From contig JBAWXE010000002.1 of assembly GCA_037144255.1 (NCBI GenBank), forward strand, positions 18,356-82,355: a stretch of 64,000 nucleotides of DNA, given 5' to 3'. This document shows, one piece after another, positions 25,874-34,996 of this stretch. The notes beneath the pieces are model-generated. The model was not told where the DNA came from. It ran no database searches and saw nothing but the letters and a program-made list of their open reading frames with translations. How positions within the stretch are numbered: position 1 is the first letter of the stretch; the number at the start of each line of letters is the position of its first letter. Made by a program: the position numbers and the translations under genes. Source of the DNA: JBAWXE01 sp037144255. Its GTDB lineage: Bacteria; Bacteroidota; Bacteroidia; Chitinophagales; Chitinophagaceae.

Positions 25874-27793
25874 CTATTTTACTAATGATACATTCCCTCT
25901 TATCTGCTTCTTAATTCCTGTACTGTTAGACTGGTACTCCAATTCATATACATATACCCCTACATCTGCAGAATGGCCATTAAAATTCCCGTCCCATGAC
26001 TTAGTTACATCATTAGAACTAAAGACCATCTGACCCCAACGATTGTAGATCTTTATATTGAAATTTATTACATCACACGTTTTCAGTATATCAAAATAAT
26101 CATTATGTCCATCATTGTTTGGAGTAAAAATATTGGGGAGTTTAATGCACTCGTCGCAAGATTGAATATCCACATATGAAAACTGTGTAGATAAGCCACA
26201 CGTATTAGCTATGATAACAGAATATATTCCTGAATTTTCTGGTTCAATACAGCATATCTTCTGTCCCGTATTCCATAAATAGGTTACATCCGGATATATA
26301 TTACCTATAGTAGTGGCCGTATCTGTGATGCAAATGTGTGTAGTATCATAAGAATGATTACTTTCTGGCGTATATCTGATCTTTACGTTTATTGCAGCTT
26401 TTGGGCTCTCGCACACACCTATTTTTTGTGTAACATAGTACACATAGGTTTTCAGAGACTGAGTATTTATATAAGGTTGCGTATTACTACCGGTTAAATC
26501 AGTAGCAGTATTATACCATTTGATATTTGTTCCCTGTATATTCAACACAACATTGTCCACATATTGACAAATAACTGTATCGAGTGCTATAGGAATTGGG
26601 GTTGAGTCTTGTATGGTTATATGTATGCTGTCTATATGTTGACCGCATATATCTGTAGCGGTAAGCACATACGTACCAGTATGATCTGCTATTATACTGT
26701 TGGTAAATTGCCCTGTGTTCCAATGATACGTATCGTAGGTGTTATTAGAAATCAACACAATAGGTTGATTAGTACAGCTTATACTGTCAGTACCTAAATG
26801 TAAAATACCCGAAACGTATCTTTTTACATGAAAAGTATCAATGAAAACATTACAAGTACTGCTAGCTCTGCACCAATATGTGCCACTATCATTAACTGTT
26901 ATTTGTGCAGTTGTATCACCGGTATTCCATAAATAATTCTCATATCCTGAGCTTCCATTCAAATGAAAACCTTGAGCTACATTTTGGCATATAAGTGTGT
27001 CATGTACTTTTTTTAATGTGTCGGTACTGAGTATTTCTGTAACGCTTATATCATCAATATATATATACTCTCTCAGTTTATAATTTGGGTTTTGGGGATT
27101 GGGATATACCGATATATATTCTGGTGTTGAATTATTGTTTTTAAAACATCCTATTGTTAGCCACTGTTCTGAGCCTGTAGCATTATATACACCGCTTACT
27201 TTTGTCCAACCGGCTGTATCTGTCACATATGTACCGTTGATATTAGGTATACTATTAGGTAGAGATAATGAGGTGTTTGTATTATCACCTATTTGTATAT
27301 TATAAAAATTTATGTTGATCTTATCTACTGCGATATAGTTATACTGAAGTGAATTGCTGATGGTGGGGCTGATATAAAAAGATACACAATAGTTCCTACC
27401 TGCTTGTAATGGTTGTAGTAATTTGCATTGTATATATTCTCTATAATCATAAGTAAGTACTCCTGCTGTGTATTGAGCCTCCCATAGCACGATACCCACA
27501 TATGCATTACCACCATGTGGCATCTGATATCCAAATATACCGTTAGGAATGCTTACATTTCCTGTTCCGCAAGTATTATAATAATCGGGTGAGGTATTGG
27601 ATACGGGTCCTACCCATTTGTCTACTGTGGGGAAAAGAGTATACCCGGGCGAATATGCTATATCTGAAAGATTATTGGGGCAAGCATTATATACTTCAAA
27701 TCCCGAATTCGGTACTAAATTTTGTGCATAAAGTAATGCAGGGAATAATAACGCTATAATACTAAGATAAACTGATAGCGTAGTAATTTTCAT
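25874..27793 (-). CDS. Large surface protein with Ig-like repeats and T9SS type B (gliding-motility-associated) C-terminal domain
   Basis: Taking ATG at 27793 gives 639 residues with a signal peptide (MKITTLSVYLSIIALLFPAL) ending at YAQN. The frame is open 28 codons further, but that extension spoils the signal peptide. The N-terminal part (NLVPNSGFEVY, then a domain to about 245) looks like a carbohydrate-binding-type beta-sandwich. It is followed by at least three Ig-like repeats each containing a WNTG core. The end, LPNIFTPNNDGHNDYFDI with YNRWGQMVF and SWDGNFNGHSADVGVYVYEL, is a type B sorting domain for the type IX system. A cell-surface adhesin or structural role is likely but unproven. 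Confidence 0.82.
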   Translation of the reverse strand: MKITTLSVYLSIIALLFPALLYAQNLVPNSGFEVYNACPNNLSDIAYSPGYTLFPTVDKWVGPVSNTSPDYYNTCGTGNVSIPNGIFGYQMPHGGNAYVGIVLWEAQYTAGVLTYDYREYIQCKLLQPLQAGRNYCVSFYISPTISNSLQYNYIAVDKININFYNIQIGDNTNTSLSLPNSIPNINGTYVTDTAGWTKVSGVYNATGSEQWLTIGCFKNNNSTPEYISVYPNPQNPNYKLREYIYIDDISVTEILSTDTLKKVHDTLICQNVAQGFHLNGSSGYENYLWNTGDTTAQITVNDSGTYWCRASSTCNVFIDTFHVKRYVSGILHLGTDSISCTNQPIVLISNNTYDTYHWNTGQFTNSIIADHTGTYVLTATDICGQHIDSIHITIQDSTPIPIALDTVICQYVDNVVLNIQGTNIKWYNTATDLTGSNTQPYINTQSLKTYVYYVTQKIGVCESPKAAINVKIRYTPESNHSYDTTHICITDTATTIGNIYPDVTYLWNTGQKICCIEPENSGIYSVIIANTCGLSTQFSYVDIQSCDECIKLPNIFTPNNDGHNDYFDILKTCDVINFNIKIYNRWGQMVFSSNDVTKSWDGNFNGHSADVGVYVYELEYQSNSTGIKKQIRGNVSLVK

Positions 27794-28021
27794 ATAACGA
27801 TAGTATGTCAATATTAAGACGGTATTTACAAATGCATTAGTTGGTAAATATCGTTGATTATTGCAATTATGCGGCAAAAATCAAACAAATTATACTTGCG
27901 TGACAATTTATAATATTACGATTTTTTATTTAATTAAAAATATTATATTAATCGGAATTATTCCCTTTAACAAATTTTTCAAGTTTCTTTACTCAATATT
28001 GCTTGAATAAAAAAAACTACT

Positions 28022-28537
28022 GTGAAGTCAATACGTAATATAGCTTTTACCACCCTTTTTACCGTCAGTGCTTTTACTTGTATTCTTTACAGTGCTGCAT
28101 GTAACAAAAATAATTGTGGCAGTTTCAATTGCCAAAATGGAGGTACCTGTACAAGTGATACTTGCGCTTGCCCAACAGGATATACCGGTAATAATTGTCA
28201 GAATGCCTGGTCTACACAATATTTAGGTACCTATAAGTGTACTCAAGTATGTACCCCAGCAGTCACTTCCAATTCGTGGTCAAGTACAATTACACAAGAT
28301 GCTACGAATGGAGGTTATACTCTTGATATCAGTAGATTTGGGAATATTAATTTAAGTGTAGTAGCTAATGTTGTAGATAATAATGGGCATATTACATTAA
28401 CAGCCTCTTCTACAACTACAAATACTATTATGGGTAGTGGTACTTTAGTTGTAAATGGCAGCACTACTACTTTAACGATCAATTATTCAACTGGTACCGG
28501 TGGCAGTGCATGTACCATAACAATGATCAAACAATAA
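28022..28537 (+). CDS. EGF-like domain lipoprotein
   Basis: The 171-residue protein begins at GTG (28022), which gives a good lipoprotein signal ending in the lipobox YSAAC (C27). An EGF-like module follows directly, with six closely spaced cysteines ending GYTGNNCQ. The rest is a Thr/Ser/Asn-rich beta domain, including a GSGTLVVNGSTTTLTINY segment, much like small lipid-anchored domains seen in Bacteroidota surface proteins. EGF modules in bacteria mediate protein contacts, and the actual partner is unknown. The gene is isolated between a type B T9SS gene (divergent) and a barrel gene (convergent), with a strong terminator after it. Confidence 0.75.
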   Translation: MKSIRNIAFTTLFTVSAFTCILYSAACNKNNCGSFNCQNGGTCTSDTCACPTGYTGNNCQNAWSTQYLGTYKCTQVCTPAVTSNSWSSTITQDATNGGYTLDISRFGNINLSVVANVVDNNGHITLTASSTTTNTIMGSGTLVVNGSTTTLTINYSTGTGGSACTITMIKQ

Positions 28538-28563
28538 AAAATATTTGAGGATATAAATAAAAT

Positions 28564-28592
28564 AAAAGAGGATGACAATGTCATCCTCTTTT
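28564..28592. terminator. Bidirectional terminator between EGF lipoprotein and barrel genes
   Basis: AAAAGAGGATGAC (28564-28576) pairs with GTCATCCTCTTTT (28580-28592), a perfect 13-bp stem with a three-base loop and A/T-rich flanks. It serves two convergent genes. Confidence 0.88.
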
Positions 28593-28625
28593 ATTTTATT
28601 TAGAATAAGTAATGTATTTATTTGC

Positions 28626-29444
28626 TTATTGACCTTCTACATCGATCATTGCATCAGTTGGTTTTTCAGAACTAGATGCAGCCATTGCCTTTTTAGCTTC
28701 ATCCATTTTCTTTTGTGCTCTAGTCAAACCATAGAAATTGTATTTGACACCTATTGTAATAGGATAAGCTAAAAGACCAAAATGCAAATTAGGAATATCA
28801 CCTGATGTTTTTACTAAAGTAGGTGCCTGAGCAGTAAAGTATATATAATAGTAACGAATACCTAAGTCAATATTAGCTGAAAGGCGACTACTAATAGGAT
28901 ATGAATAGCCGAATTGAAGACCAGTAACAGGACCTATACCACCATCCGGAGCTTTATATGCTACACTTTTATCTGTTGTATCCTTAGCATTGCTATTTTT
29001 AGTCATTGCAAAACCTAAAGAAATACCGGCATAAATAGTACCCTTTATTTTAAAAGAACCATGTTCATTCATTTTCAGATCTGCTAAATTGAACTTTTTG
29101 TTGGCTACGAAACAAACAGCATTTGTAAGAGAAGAATAAATGAATTTTTGATCGTTACCACCTACAAATCTATTAGGATTACCAACTGCCGGATAGGTTT
29201 TGCTAGATTTATTGATCATTGGCAAAGCGTTGTATTGTACACCAGCTTGCCAATTATATTTACCAAAATTTTGCATCACATTTAGCATTACAGCATAATT
29301 GACAACTGTCTTATCGCCTTTGTAAGGCTCATTATCACCTGGCTGGCCATTTATGCTAATACCACCACCCAATGTTGCCTCATATTTCTGAGCATTTGCA
29401 ACAAAAGGTAGTACTGCTAAAAGAATAAAAATTATTTTCTTCAT
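28626..29444 (-). CDS. Outer-membrane beta-barrel protein, unknown function
   Basis: The 272-residue product has a signal peptide (MKKIIFILLAVLPFVANAQ). It then shows alternating amphipathic strands typical of a small barrel, such as YNWQAGVQYNALPM, GTIYAGISLGFAMT and LGIRYYYIYFTAQ. The C-terminal tail after the last strand is Ala/Lys-rich (RAQKKMDEAKKAMAAS), which is unusual for a barrel and may be a periplasmic extension. Related Bacteroidota proteins are annotated only as outer-membrane beta-barrel proteins. It is expressed alone from the minus strand and converges on the EGF lipoprotein gene. Confidence 0.72.
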   Translation of the reverse strand: MKKIIFILLAVLPFVANAQKYEATLGGGISINGQPGDNEPYKGDKTVVNYAVMLNVMQNFGKYNWQAGVQYNALPMINKSSKTYPAVGNPNRFVGGNDQKFIYSSLTNAVCFVANKKFNLADLKMNEHGSFKIKGTIYAGISLGFAMTKNSNAKDTTDKSVAYKAPDGGIGPVTGLQFGYSYPISSRLSANIDLGIRYYYIYFTAQAPTLVKTSGDIPNLHFGLLAYPITIGVKYNFYGLTRAQKKMDEAKKAMAASSSEKPTDAMIDVEGQ

Positions 29445-29685
29445 AATCCGGTAATTGAATTATCACTTCTACTTTACAGGGTGTGCAAAAGAGCTAACGC
29501 CCATTTTAGAGGATTAAAGATAATATTAATTACGAAAGAACAAGATACGATTTGGCTTTTTTCACAAAAAAATCTCAAAAGGGTAACACAAAAAAAATAT
29601 ATTAATACTTGAGAAATTATAAACAACACAGTTAGCTAATATTATTGTCTTAGTTAAGTAATATATATAATAATGTCGGCTTTGG

Positions 29686-30993
29686 TTAACTAATTGTTAA
29701 TGCAGACTTGTATAACTTTAAACAACGATCTCTTGCAGACGAATGCTCTATTATGGGTTTAGGATATGAAAAATCTTGATAATCAGAAACCCATTTTGAT
29801 ATATATAATGTATTGGGGTCAAATTTCTGAGTTTGAATATAGGGATTGAAAATTCGGAAATAGGGTGCGGCATCGCAGCCAGATCCTGCAGCCCATTGCC
29901 AACCACCATTATTTGAGGCCAAATCATAATCTAGGAGTTTTTTAGCGAAGTATGCTTCACCCCAACGCCAGTCTATCAAAAGATGTTTTGTGAGAAAGCT
30001 TGCTGTTATCATGCGCACTCTATTGTGCATAAAACCTGTGGCATTCAATTCCCTCATACCTGCATCTACAATTGGGTAACCTGTTTCTCCATTACACCAT
30101 TTTTCAAATTCCGTTTCATTATTACGCCACTCAATGGAATCGTATTCCCTTTTAAATGACTGATTTACAACATGTGGAAACTGCCAAAGGATCATTTGGT
30201 AAAACTCTCTCCATATCAATTCGTTCAGCAATTTCTCATTCAGTAGCAAACATTGTTGGGCTAATTGACGAATACTGATAGTGCCGAAACGTAAGTGAAC
30301 ACTCAATTTGGTTGTGCCTTGTATAGCAGGATAGTCGCGGGTCTTATTATAGTTTATGGCAATTGTCTCATCTAATACAGGTGTAGAAAATTTGAGACCG
30401 GACTTTAAAAATCCAATGTCGGTTAACTCCGGTATTGGTATAGTTTGTGTTTTGAAAAATGAGGAAAAATATTGTGCGGTAGGGTATGGCAGGAGATAGA
30501 AAGGATTCAATTTTTCTTTCCACTTTTTACTATAAGGGGTATAAACTGTATATGGGGTGTTATCGGCTTTTAGAATCTCATTCTTTTCAAAAATAACTTG
30601 ATCTTTGTAGGTATGGAACGAGATACATTTTTCTAATAGTATCTCAGCGACCTTTGCATCTCTAAGAGTGGCATAAGGTTCATAATCATGATTAGTATAG
30701 ATAGAAACTATATGATATTCCTTACAAAGTTTTTCCAAGCAACTAATGGGATCACCATACATAACTTTCAAGGAGCTACCGATTTCTAACAATTGGGTTT
30801 GAATAGTCTGCAATGCCTGGAGTATAAAATCTACCCTTCTGTCATATTTATCAGCAATATCATCCAAGATGTTGGTATCAAAAATGAAAATTGGAAGTAC
30901 TATATTACCCGAACGCAATGCATGGTATAATCCTGCGTTATCATCTAAACGCAGATCGCGGCGAAACCAAAATATTGAAACATTATTATCCAT
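29686..30993 (-). CDS. phrB: Deoxyribodipyrimidine photolyase (cryptochrome/photolyase family, class I)
   Basis: Photolyases use FAD and light to repair cyclobutane pyrimidine dimers in DNA. The 435-residue protein starts with VSIFWFRRDLRLDDNAGLY, the antenna-binding domain. The FAD-binding half has WREFYQMILWQFPHV, GYPIVDAGMRELNATGFMHN, RVRMITASFLTKHLLIDWRW and NNGGWQWAAGSGCDAAPYFR with the expected Trp/Asn residues. Length is a little under E. coli PhrB. A cryptochrome with another repair role is possible, but the overall pattern fits a CPD class I enzyme. It is alone on the minus strand and divergent from the glycosyltransferase gene at 31114. Confidence 0.9.
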   Translation of the reverse strand: MDNNVSIFWFRRDLRLDDNAGLYHALRSGNIVLPIFIFDTNILDDIADKYDRRVDFILQALQTIQTQLLEIGSSLKVMYGDPISCLEKLCKEYHIVSIYTNHDYEPYATLRDAKVAEILLEKCISFHTYKDQVIFEKNEILKADNTPYTVYTPYSKKWKEKLNPFYLLPYPTAQYFSSFFKTQTIPIPELTDIGFLKSGLKFSTPVLDETIAINYNKTRDYPAIQGTTKLSVHLRFGTISIRQLAQQCLLLNEKLLNELIWREFYQMILWQFPHVVNQSFKREYDSIEWRNNETEFEKWCNGETGYPIVDAGMRELNATGFMHNRVRMITASFLTKHLLIDWRWGEAYFAKKLLDYDLASNNGGWQWAAGSGCDAAPYFRIFNPYIQTQKFDPNTLYISKWVSDYQDFSYPKPIIEHSSARDRCLKLYKSALTIS

Positions 30994-31113
30994 TCAGATA
31001 GTAACAAAGAGCATATAAATATGTTTATAAAAACACTATAATTCAAGTACATTTATACTTAGGTATTATATTTAGTAGCAAATAAAAAGCTCCAAAACGT
31101 ACAGAATTATTCA

Positions 31114-32085
31114 ATGTCGCTTACAAATCCAATAGCATTATCAATAGTAATACCGGTCTGCAATGAAGAAATGATCATTACAGAACTGACTGAAAGAATT
31201 ATATACGTTGCACAAAGCATTAGTGATAATTATGAAGTGATATTTGTAAATGATGGCAGTAAAGACAGTACTCTACCCAGACTAAAAGTGTTGTGTGACA
31301 ATCATCCTCAACTGCACTACATCAGTTTTTCCAGAAATTTCGGTCATCAAATAGCTATTACTGCAGGTATGGACTATGCTAAAGGTGATGTTATAGTAAC
31401 CATTGATGGGGATATGCAGGACCCACCGGAATTAATAAAGGAAATGTATGAGGAGTACCTAAAAGGTAACAAGGTAGTTTATGCCAAGCGGAATAAAAGA
31501 AATGGTGAGACCTTCTTTAAACGCTTTACTGCCAAGGTGTTTTACCAATTGATGTCCAAACTCGTATCCTTTGAGATACCTACTGATGTTGGAGATTTCA
31601 GGTTGATAACAAGAGATGTACTAGAGTATCTGAAAAGGATGAAGGAATACGATAAGTATTTGCGCGGACAGATAGCCTGGTTGGGCTTTAAGAGCACTTA
31701 TGTCATGTTTGACAGGGATGAACGTAAATACGGTAAAACCAATTATCCGTTCAAAAAAATGCTTCGATTAGCATTCAATGGCATTACCGGCTTTTCTGAT
31801 TCTCCATTAAAATTAGCTACCAAATTAGGATTTACAGTTTGCATCATCTCATTCCTAATAATTCTATATGCACTTTATAGTTATTTCTTTGGTGAGGGTA
31901 CAGTTGCGGGTTGGGCATCTACCATTATCAGCCTTACATTTTTGGGAGGAGTTCAATTATTATCATTAGGAATAATAGGCGAATATATTAGCCGTATTAT
32001 GAATAATGTAAGAGACAGACCACTGTATGTGATAGACCAAACCTCAATAGACCATACAGAAAATGAGGGGAAAACTAGAGTTTAA
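31114..32085 (+). CDS. Family 2 glycosyltransferase, polyprenyl-phosphate type
   Basis: The 323-residue protein has an N-terminal GT-A domain (LSIVIPVCNEEMIITEL, VIFVNDGSKDSTL, ISFSRNFGHQIAITAGMDYA, VTIDGDMQDPPELI with the DxD-like site). It ends in two membrane segments at about 235-300 (TVCIISFLIILYALYSYFFG and ISLTFLGGVQLLSLGIIG) and the typical EYISRIMNNVRDRPLYVI tail. This layout is that of dolichyl/undecaprenyl-phosphate glycosyltransferases such as GtrB and ArnC-type proteins, which load a sugar onto a lipid carrier at the inner membrane. The sugar cannot be told from sequence. Confidence 0.88.
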   Translation: MSLTNPIALSIVIPVCNEEMIITELTERIIYVAQSISDNYEVIFVNDGSKDSTLPRLKVLCDNHPQLHYISFSRNFGHQIAITAGMDYAKGDVIVTIDGDMQDPPELIKEMYEEYLKGNKVVYAKRNKRNGETFFKRFTAKVFYQLMSKLVSFEIPTDVGDFRLITRDVLEYLKRMKEYDKYLRGQIAWLGFKSTYVMFDRDERKYGKTNYPFKKMLRLAFNGITGFSDSPLKLATKLGFTVCIISFLIILYALYSYFFGEGTVAGWASTIISLTFLGGVQLLSLGIIGEYISRIMNNVRDRPLYVIDQTSIDHTENEGKTRV

Positions 32086-32111
32086 TATAAAAGGTATTAA
32101 TAACCTGATGA

Positions 32112-32270
32112 TTAGGAAGGGTAACGGTCCTTGTTGTTTTTAAGAATTGCGTCCAGTGTTTCTTTCCTTTGCATTTGAGACCTATGCTCACGTACAGCCT
32201 TTCTATTGTTTACCGCCTGGGAAACAAGAAAAGCCACTATACCTACGATCAATACTACAGTCAAGAACAT
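32112..32270 (-). CDS. Small single-pass membrane protein, unknown function
   Basis: Minus-strand ATG at 32270 opens a 52-residue frame. An N-terminal membrane helix (MFLTVVLIVGIVAFLVSQA) is followed by a basic, charged cytoplasmic tail (NNRKAVREHRSQMQRKETLD and onward) that ends RYPS. A GGA motif sits just before the ATG. It lies in the 321-base stretch between the glycosyltransferase and the VWA gene, both on the plus strand, where a random frame with this amphipathic layout would be unexpected. No family is recognised, and codon use or conservation would settle whether it is real. Confidence 0.5.
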   Translation of the reverse strand: MFLTVVLIVGIVAFLVSQAVNNRKAVREHRSQMQRKETLDAILKNNKDRYPS

Positions 32271-32406
32271 ATCCAAAGATAAGAAAAAAACATTATAAAA
32301 ACGATACTAATTACCGTTTTGCTAATAAATTACCACATTGAAGTTCCATACAATATTTCATAATCTTCAAGCATTTAATGTAGGTTTGTCAACGAAGTTG
32401 ATATTC

Positions 32407-34545
32407 ATGCGTTTTATTTGTTATTTATTCATAGTCTGTTTTCTTTTTATACAAGTTCCTGCCCGAGCACAGATAGCATCTGAGGGCAAACAAGCCCGCA
32501 TTCTTATATTATTGGACGGTTCCTCAAGTATGATAGAATCGTGGTACAAAGACCAAAGCAGATTTACAGCTGCCGGCAGTATCATTACGGGGCTTATAGA
32601 TAGTGTCTATAAAGTCAATGATCAGGTAGAATTTTCATTACGCGTTTTCGGACATCAGTATCCTGCAAAGGAAAAGAACTGTTTTGATACGAAAAGGGAA
32701 GTCATGTTCAGTAAAAACAATCTGACACAAATGGCATTTCGTGTTTCCAGTATTTCTCCAAGTGGTGTATCCCCAATTGCCTATTCATTAAAACAAGCAG
32801 CTGAGAATGATTTCACCAATGCAGATGATTATGCATACAGCTTAGTATTAATAACCGATGGGGGAGAAAGTTGCGGTGGAGATATCTGCTCTGTGGTAAG
32901 AACATTGCTAGACAAGAAAATATACTTCAAACCCTATATAGTAAGTATGGTGGATTATGCACCTCTAAAAGGTGAATATGATTGTCTGGGAACCTACCTG
33001 CAAGTAACAAAGCCAGAAGACATACCTAAAGCCATAGGTGCCATTGTAGCATCTTATAAGAAGATGATGTTGCTACCTACCTATGTCATCAAGCCATTTA
33101 TTATTGAGCCAATTGTACCTTATAAATTTGCAAATGTAGGATTAGCAAATGTGCCACAACCTGAGATGGAAAAAGACACCATACTCTATACTACTATAGC
33201 AGCTTTGAGAGAGCTAACTATTGGTATACCTGAACCGCAAAAAGTCAACACCATAAAAGTAGATAAGATACTAGTGATAAAGGAGCCTGATGTAATGGTT
33301 GGTATTACTTCATTACCAATGTTACCTATTAAGCTAATAGATTTTAAGATAACCTTTAACCCTATTGTACCTAATAAGGTGCCAGCACCAAAGTATGATG
33401 AAGATCTGAACCCAATAGGCATAGGTCAAAACAAAGAAGTTGTTAATACTATTAACCCAACAAGTGCCTCAACTATAAATGTGGGTTCGATACCTAAAGC
33501 AAAACAACCTGAAATACTGAACCCAATAGTAGCTAACAGGCATGTAAAACAACTAACTACTAGAATTTATATAGAGCCATTTAAAATAATAAGTCCTGTT
33601 GTAGCAGTTATGGATGTGCCTATTGCAGCAACTCCCGTTGCTACAAAACCTACTCCTGTTGTAGCCCCTGTTAAGCCTAAGCCTGATACTATTGCTAAAA
33701 AGCCAACAACCATAAAACCTACTCCAAAGACTGAAACACCTTTAACTGCTTTGGCTACGAATAATATAAAAGAGATACCGTATACAATAGATGCAAAAAT
33801 AGCAGCAGAAACAAGTGTGGAGATCTACTTTACTGATGGTAAGGGAAAATTCTTTAGTACCACACCGCAAATAGTACTTACAGACCCTGCCACAGGTAAG
33901 GAGGTACAAAAATTTTACAGAACCGTTGATGCATCAGGTAATCCTGACCCTAAAAAGAACATAGCTCCGGGTACCTATAATTTGACAGTGACCGGTAAGA
34001 AGAACTTTGTAATGAAGAATGTAGCTATCAAAGCCAATACAGACCAAAAAATAATGGTGCCTGTAAGCAGAGGTACCCTGAGTTTCAGATACACCGGTAA
34101 ACCCGATAGGCCTGTAGAAGAGTTTTTCGCAGTAGTTAAACGTATTATTGATGTAGGTCCTACCATCAAACAAAAATGTACTGCTGTGCTTACATACGAA
34201 CCCGGAGAATACCATATAGAGATCAATACACTGCCTGTGACCAAACGGGCAGTACCCTTGGATTTTGGAGACGAGACTATCATAGATATTGATGAACCCG
34301 GGTATGTTTACTTCACCAATATGAATCAGGTTGGTAAGGTATCCCTGTATTGCCCACTAGGAGATCAATATGTACGTTTTCATACAATGGATGTAGTAGG
34401 TAATCTACAGGATCAAAAAATAAAATTGCAACCCGGTATCTATCAAGCAAGATTTATCAGAAATGAAGGTAAGCCCAATGCCTCACAGGCTTCAGTTGGC
34501 TTTATAGTTAAGAGCAATGAGGCTACTGAACTGGAACTAAAGTAA
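32407..34545 (+). CDS. Secreted von Willebrand factor A (VWA) domain protein with Pro-rich middle region
   Basis: From ATG at 32407 the product is 712 residues with a signal peptide ending near VPARAQ. A TTG 69 bases upstream would break the signal, so it was rejected. The VWA domain (about 30-215) has an intact metal site D37-x-S39-x-S41 in LLDGSSSMI, a Ser in SGVSPIAYSL, and ITDGGES later. A long Pro/Ile/Lys/Thr-rich linker follows (about 240-475), and then beta-rich domains with GTYNLTV and GTLSFRY, much like PEGA-type modules. Such proteins bind metal-dependent partners outside the cell. The next gene starts in its stop codon (TAATG). Confidence 0.75.
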   Translation: MRFICYLFIVCFLFIQVPARAQIASEGKQARILILLDGSSSMIESWYKDQSRFTAAGSIITGLIDSVYKVNDQVEFSLRVFGHQYPAKEKNCFDTKREVMFSKNNLTQMAFRVSSISPSGVSPIAYSLKQAAENDFTNADDYAYSLVLITDGGESCGGDICSVVRTLLDKKIYFKPYIVSMVDYAPLKGEYDCLGTYLQVTKPEDIPKAIGAIVASYKKMMLLPTYVIKPFIIEPIVPYKFANVGLANVPQPEMEKDTILYTTIAALRELTIGIPEPQKVNTIKVDKILVIKEPDVMVGITSLPMLPIKLIDFKITFNPIVPNKVPAPKYDEDLNPIGIGQNKEVVNTINPTSASTINVGSIPKAKQPEILNPIVANRHVKQLTTRIYIEPFKIISPVVAVMDVPIAATPVATKPTPVVAPVKPKPDTIAKKPTTIKPTPKTETPLTALATNNIKEIPYTIDAKIAAETSVEIYFTDGKGKFFSTTPQIVLTDPATGKEVQKFYRTVDASGNPDPKKNIAPGTYNLTVTGKKNFVMKNVAIKANTDQKIMVPVSRGTLSFRYTGKPDRPVEEFFAVVKRIIDVGPTIKQKCTAVLTYEPGEYHIEINTLPVTKRAVPLDFGDETIIDIDEPGYVYFTNMNQVGKVSLYCPLGDQYVRFHTMDVVGNLQDQKIKLQPGIYQARFIRNEGKPNASQASVGFIVKSNEATELELK

Positions 34546-34988
34546 TGGCAATAACTATTCGTATAATAAACATTGGCGACAAGGCATATGCTGAGGTATT
34601 TGCACTAAGGGATGAGATATTGCGCAAACCAATAGGGCTTTCATTGAAGGATGAAGACCTGAGCGATGATGCTAAAGATATTATTTTAGTTGCTGAAGAA
34701 AATACTGCTATAATAGGTTGTGTAATGTTGCACCCTATCAGTAATGAGATCATAAAGCTACGTCAAATGGCTGTATATGAGGCTCAACAAGGGAAAGGTA
34801 TAGGTAGGTTACTAGTTGAACATGCTGAAGAAACTGCCGGAATAAGAGGTTTTCATACAATAGTACTGCATGCCAGAGTGCATGCAGTGGGCTTTTATGA
34901 GAGAATGGGCTATGCTGTAACCAGTAGCGTATTCACAGAAGTAGGTATCCCTCATCAGATAATGAAAAAGAACCTCTCAATTGGTTGA
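34545..34988 (+). CDS. GNAT family N-acetyltransferase
   Basis: The 147-residue protein has the GNAT acetyl-CoA loop QGKGIGRLLVEHAE (Q82-x-x-G85-x-G87), preceded by beta strands IILVAEENTAIIGCVML and KLRQMAVYE and followed by TIVLHARVHAVGFYERMGY. It transfers an acetyl group to an unidentified amine. The start overlaps the stop of the VWA gene by one base (TAATG), which suggests translational coupling. Whether the two proteins act together is unknown. It converges on polA with eight bases between the stops. Confidence 0.85.
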   Translation: MAITIRIINIGDKAYAEVFALRDEILRKPIGLSLKDEDLSDDAKDIILVAEENTAIIGCVMLHPISNEIIKLRQMAVYEAQQGKGIGRLLVEHAEETAGIRGFHTIVLHARVHAVGFYERMGYAVTSSVFTEVGIPHQIMKKNLSIG

Positions 34989-34996
34989 TATCTCTT

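Noticed and set aside
32147..32341. 64-residue plus-strand frame between the glycosyltransferase and VWA genes
   Set aside because: It has no signal, domain or start context. The minus-strand frame at 32112-32270 is the better gene candidate in this stretch.
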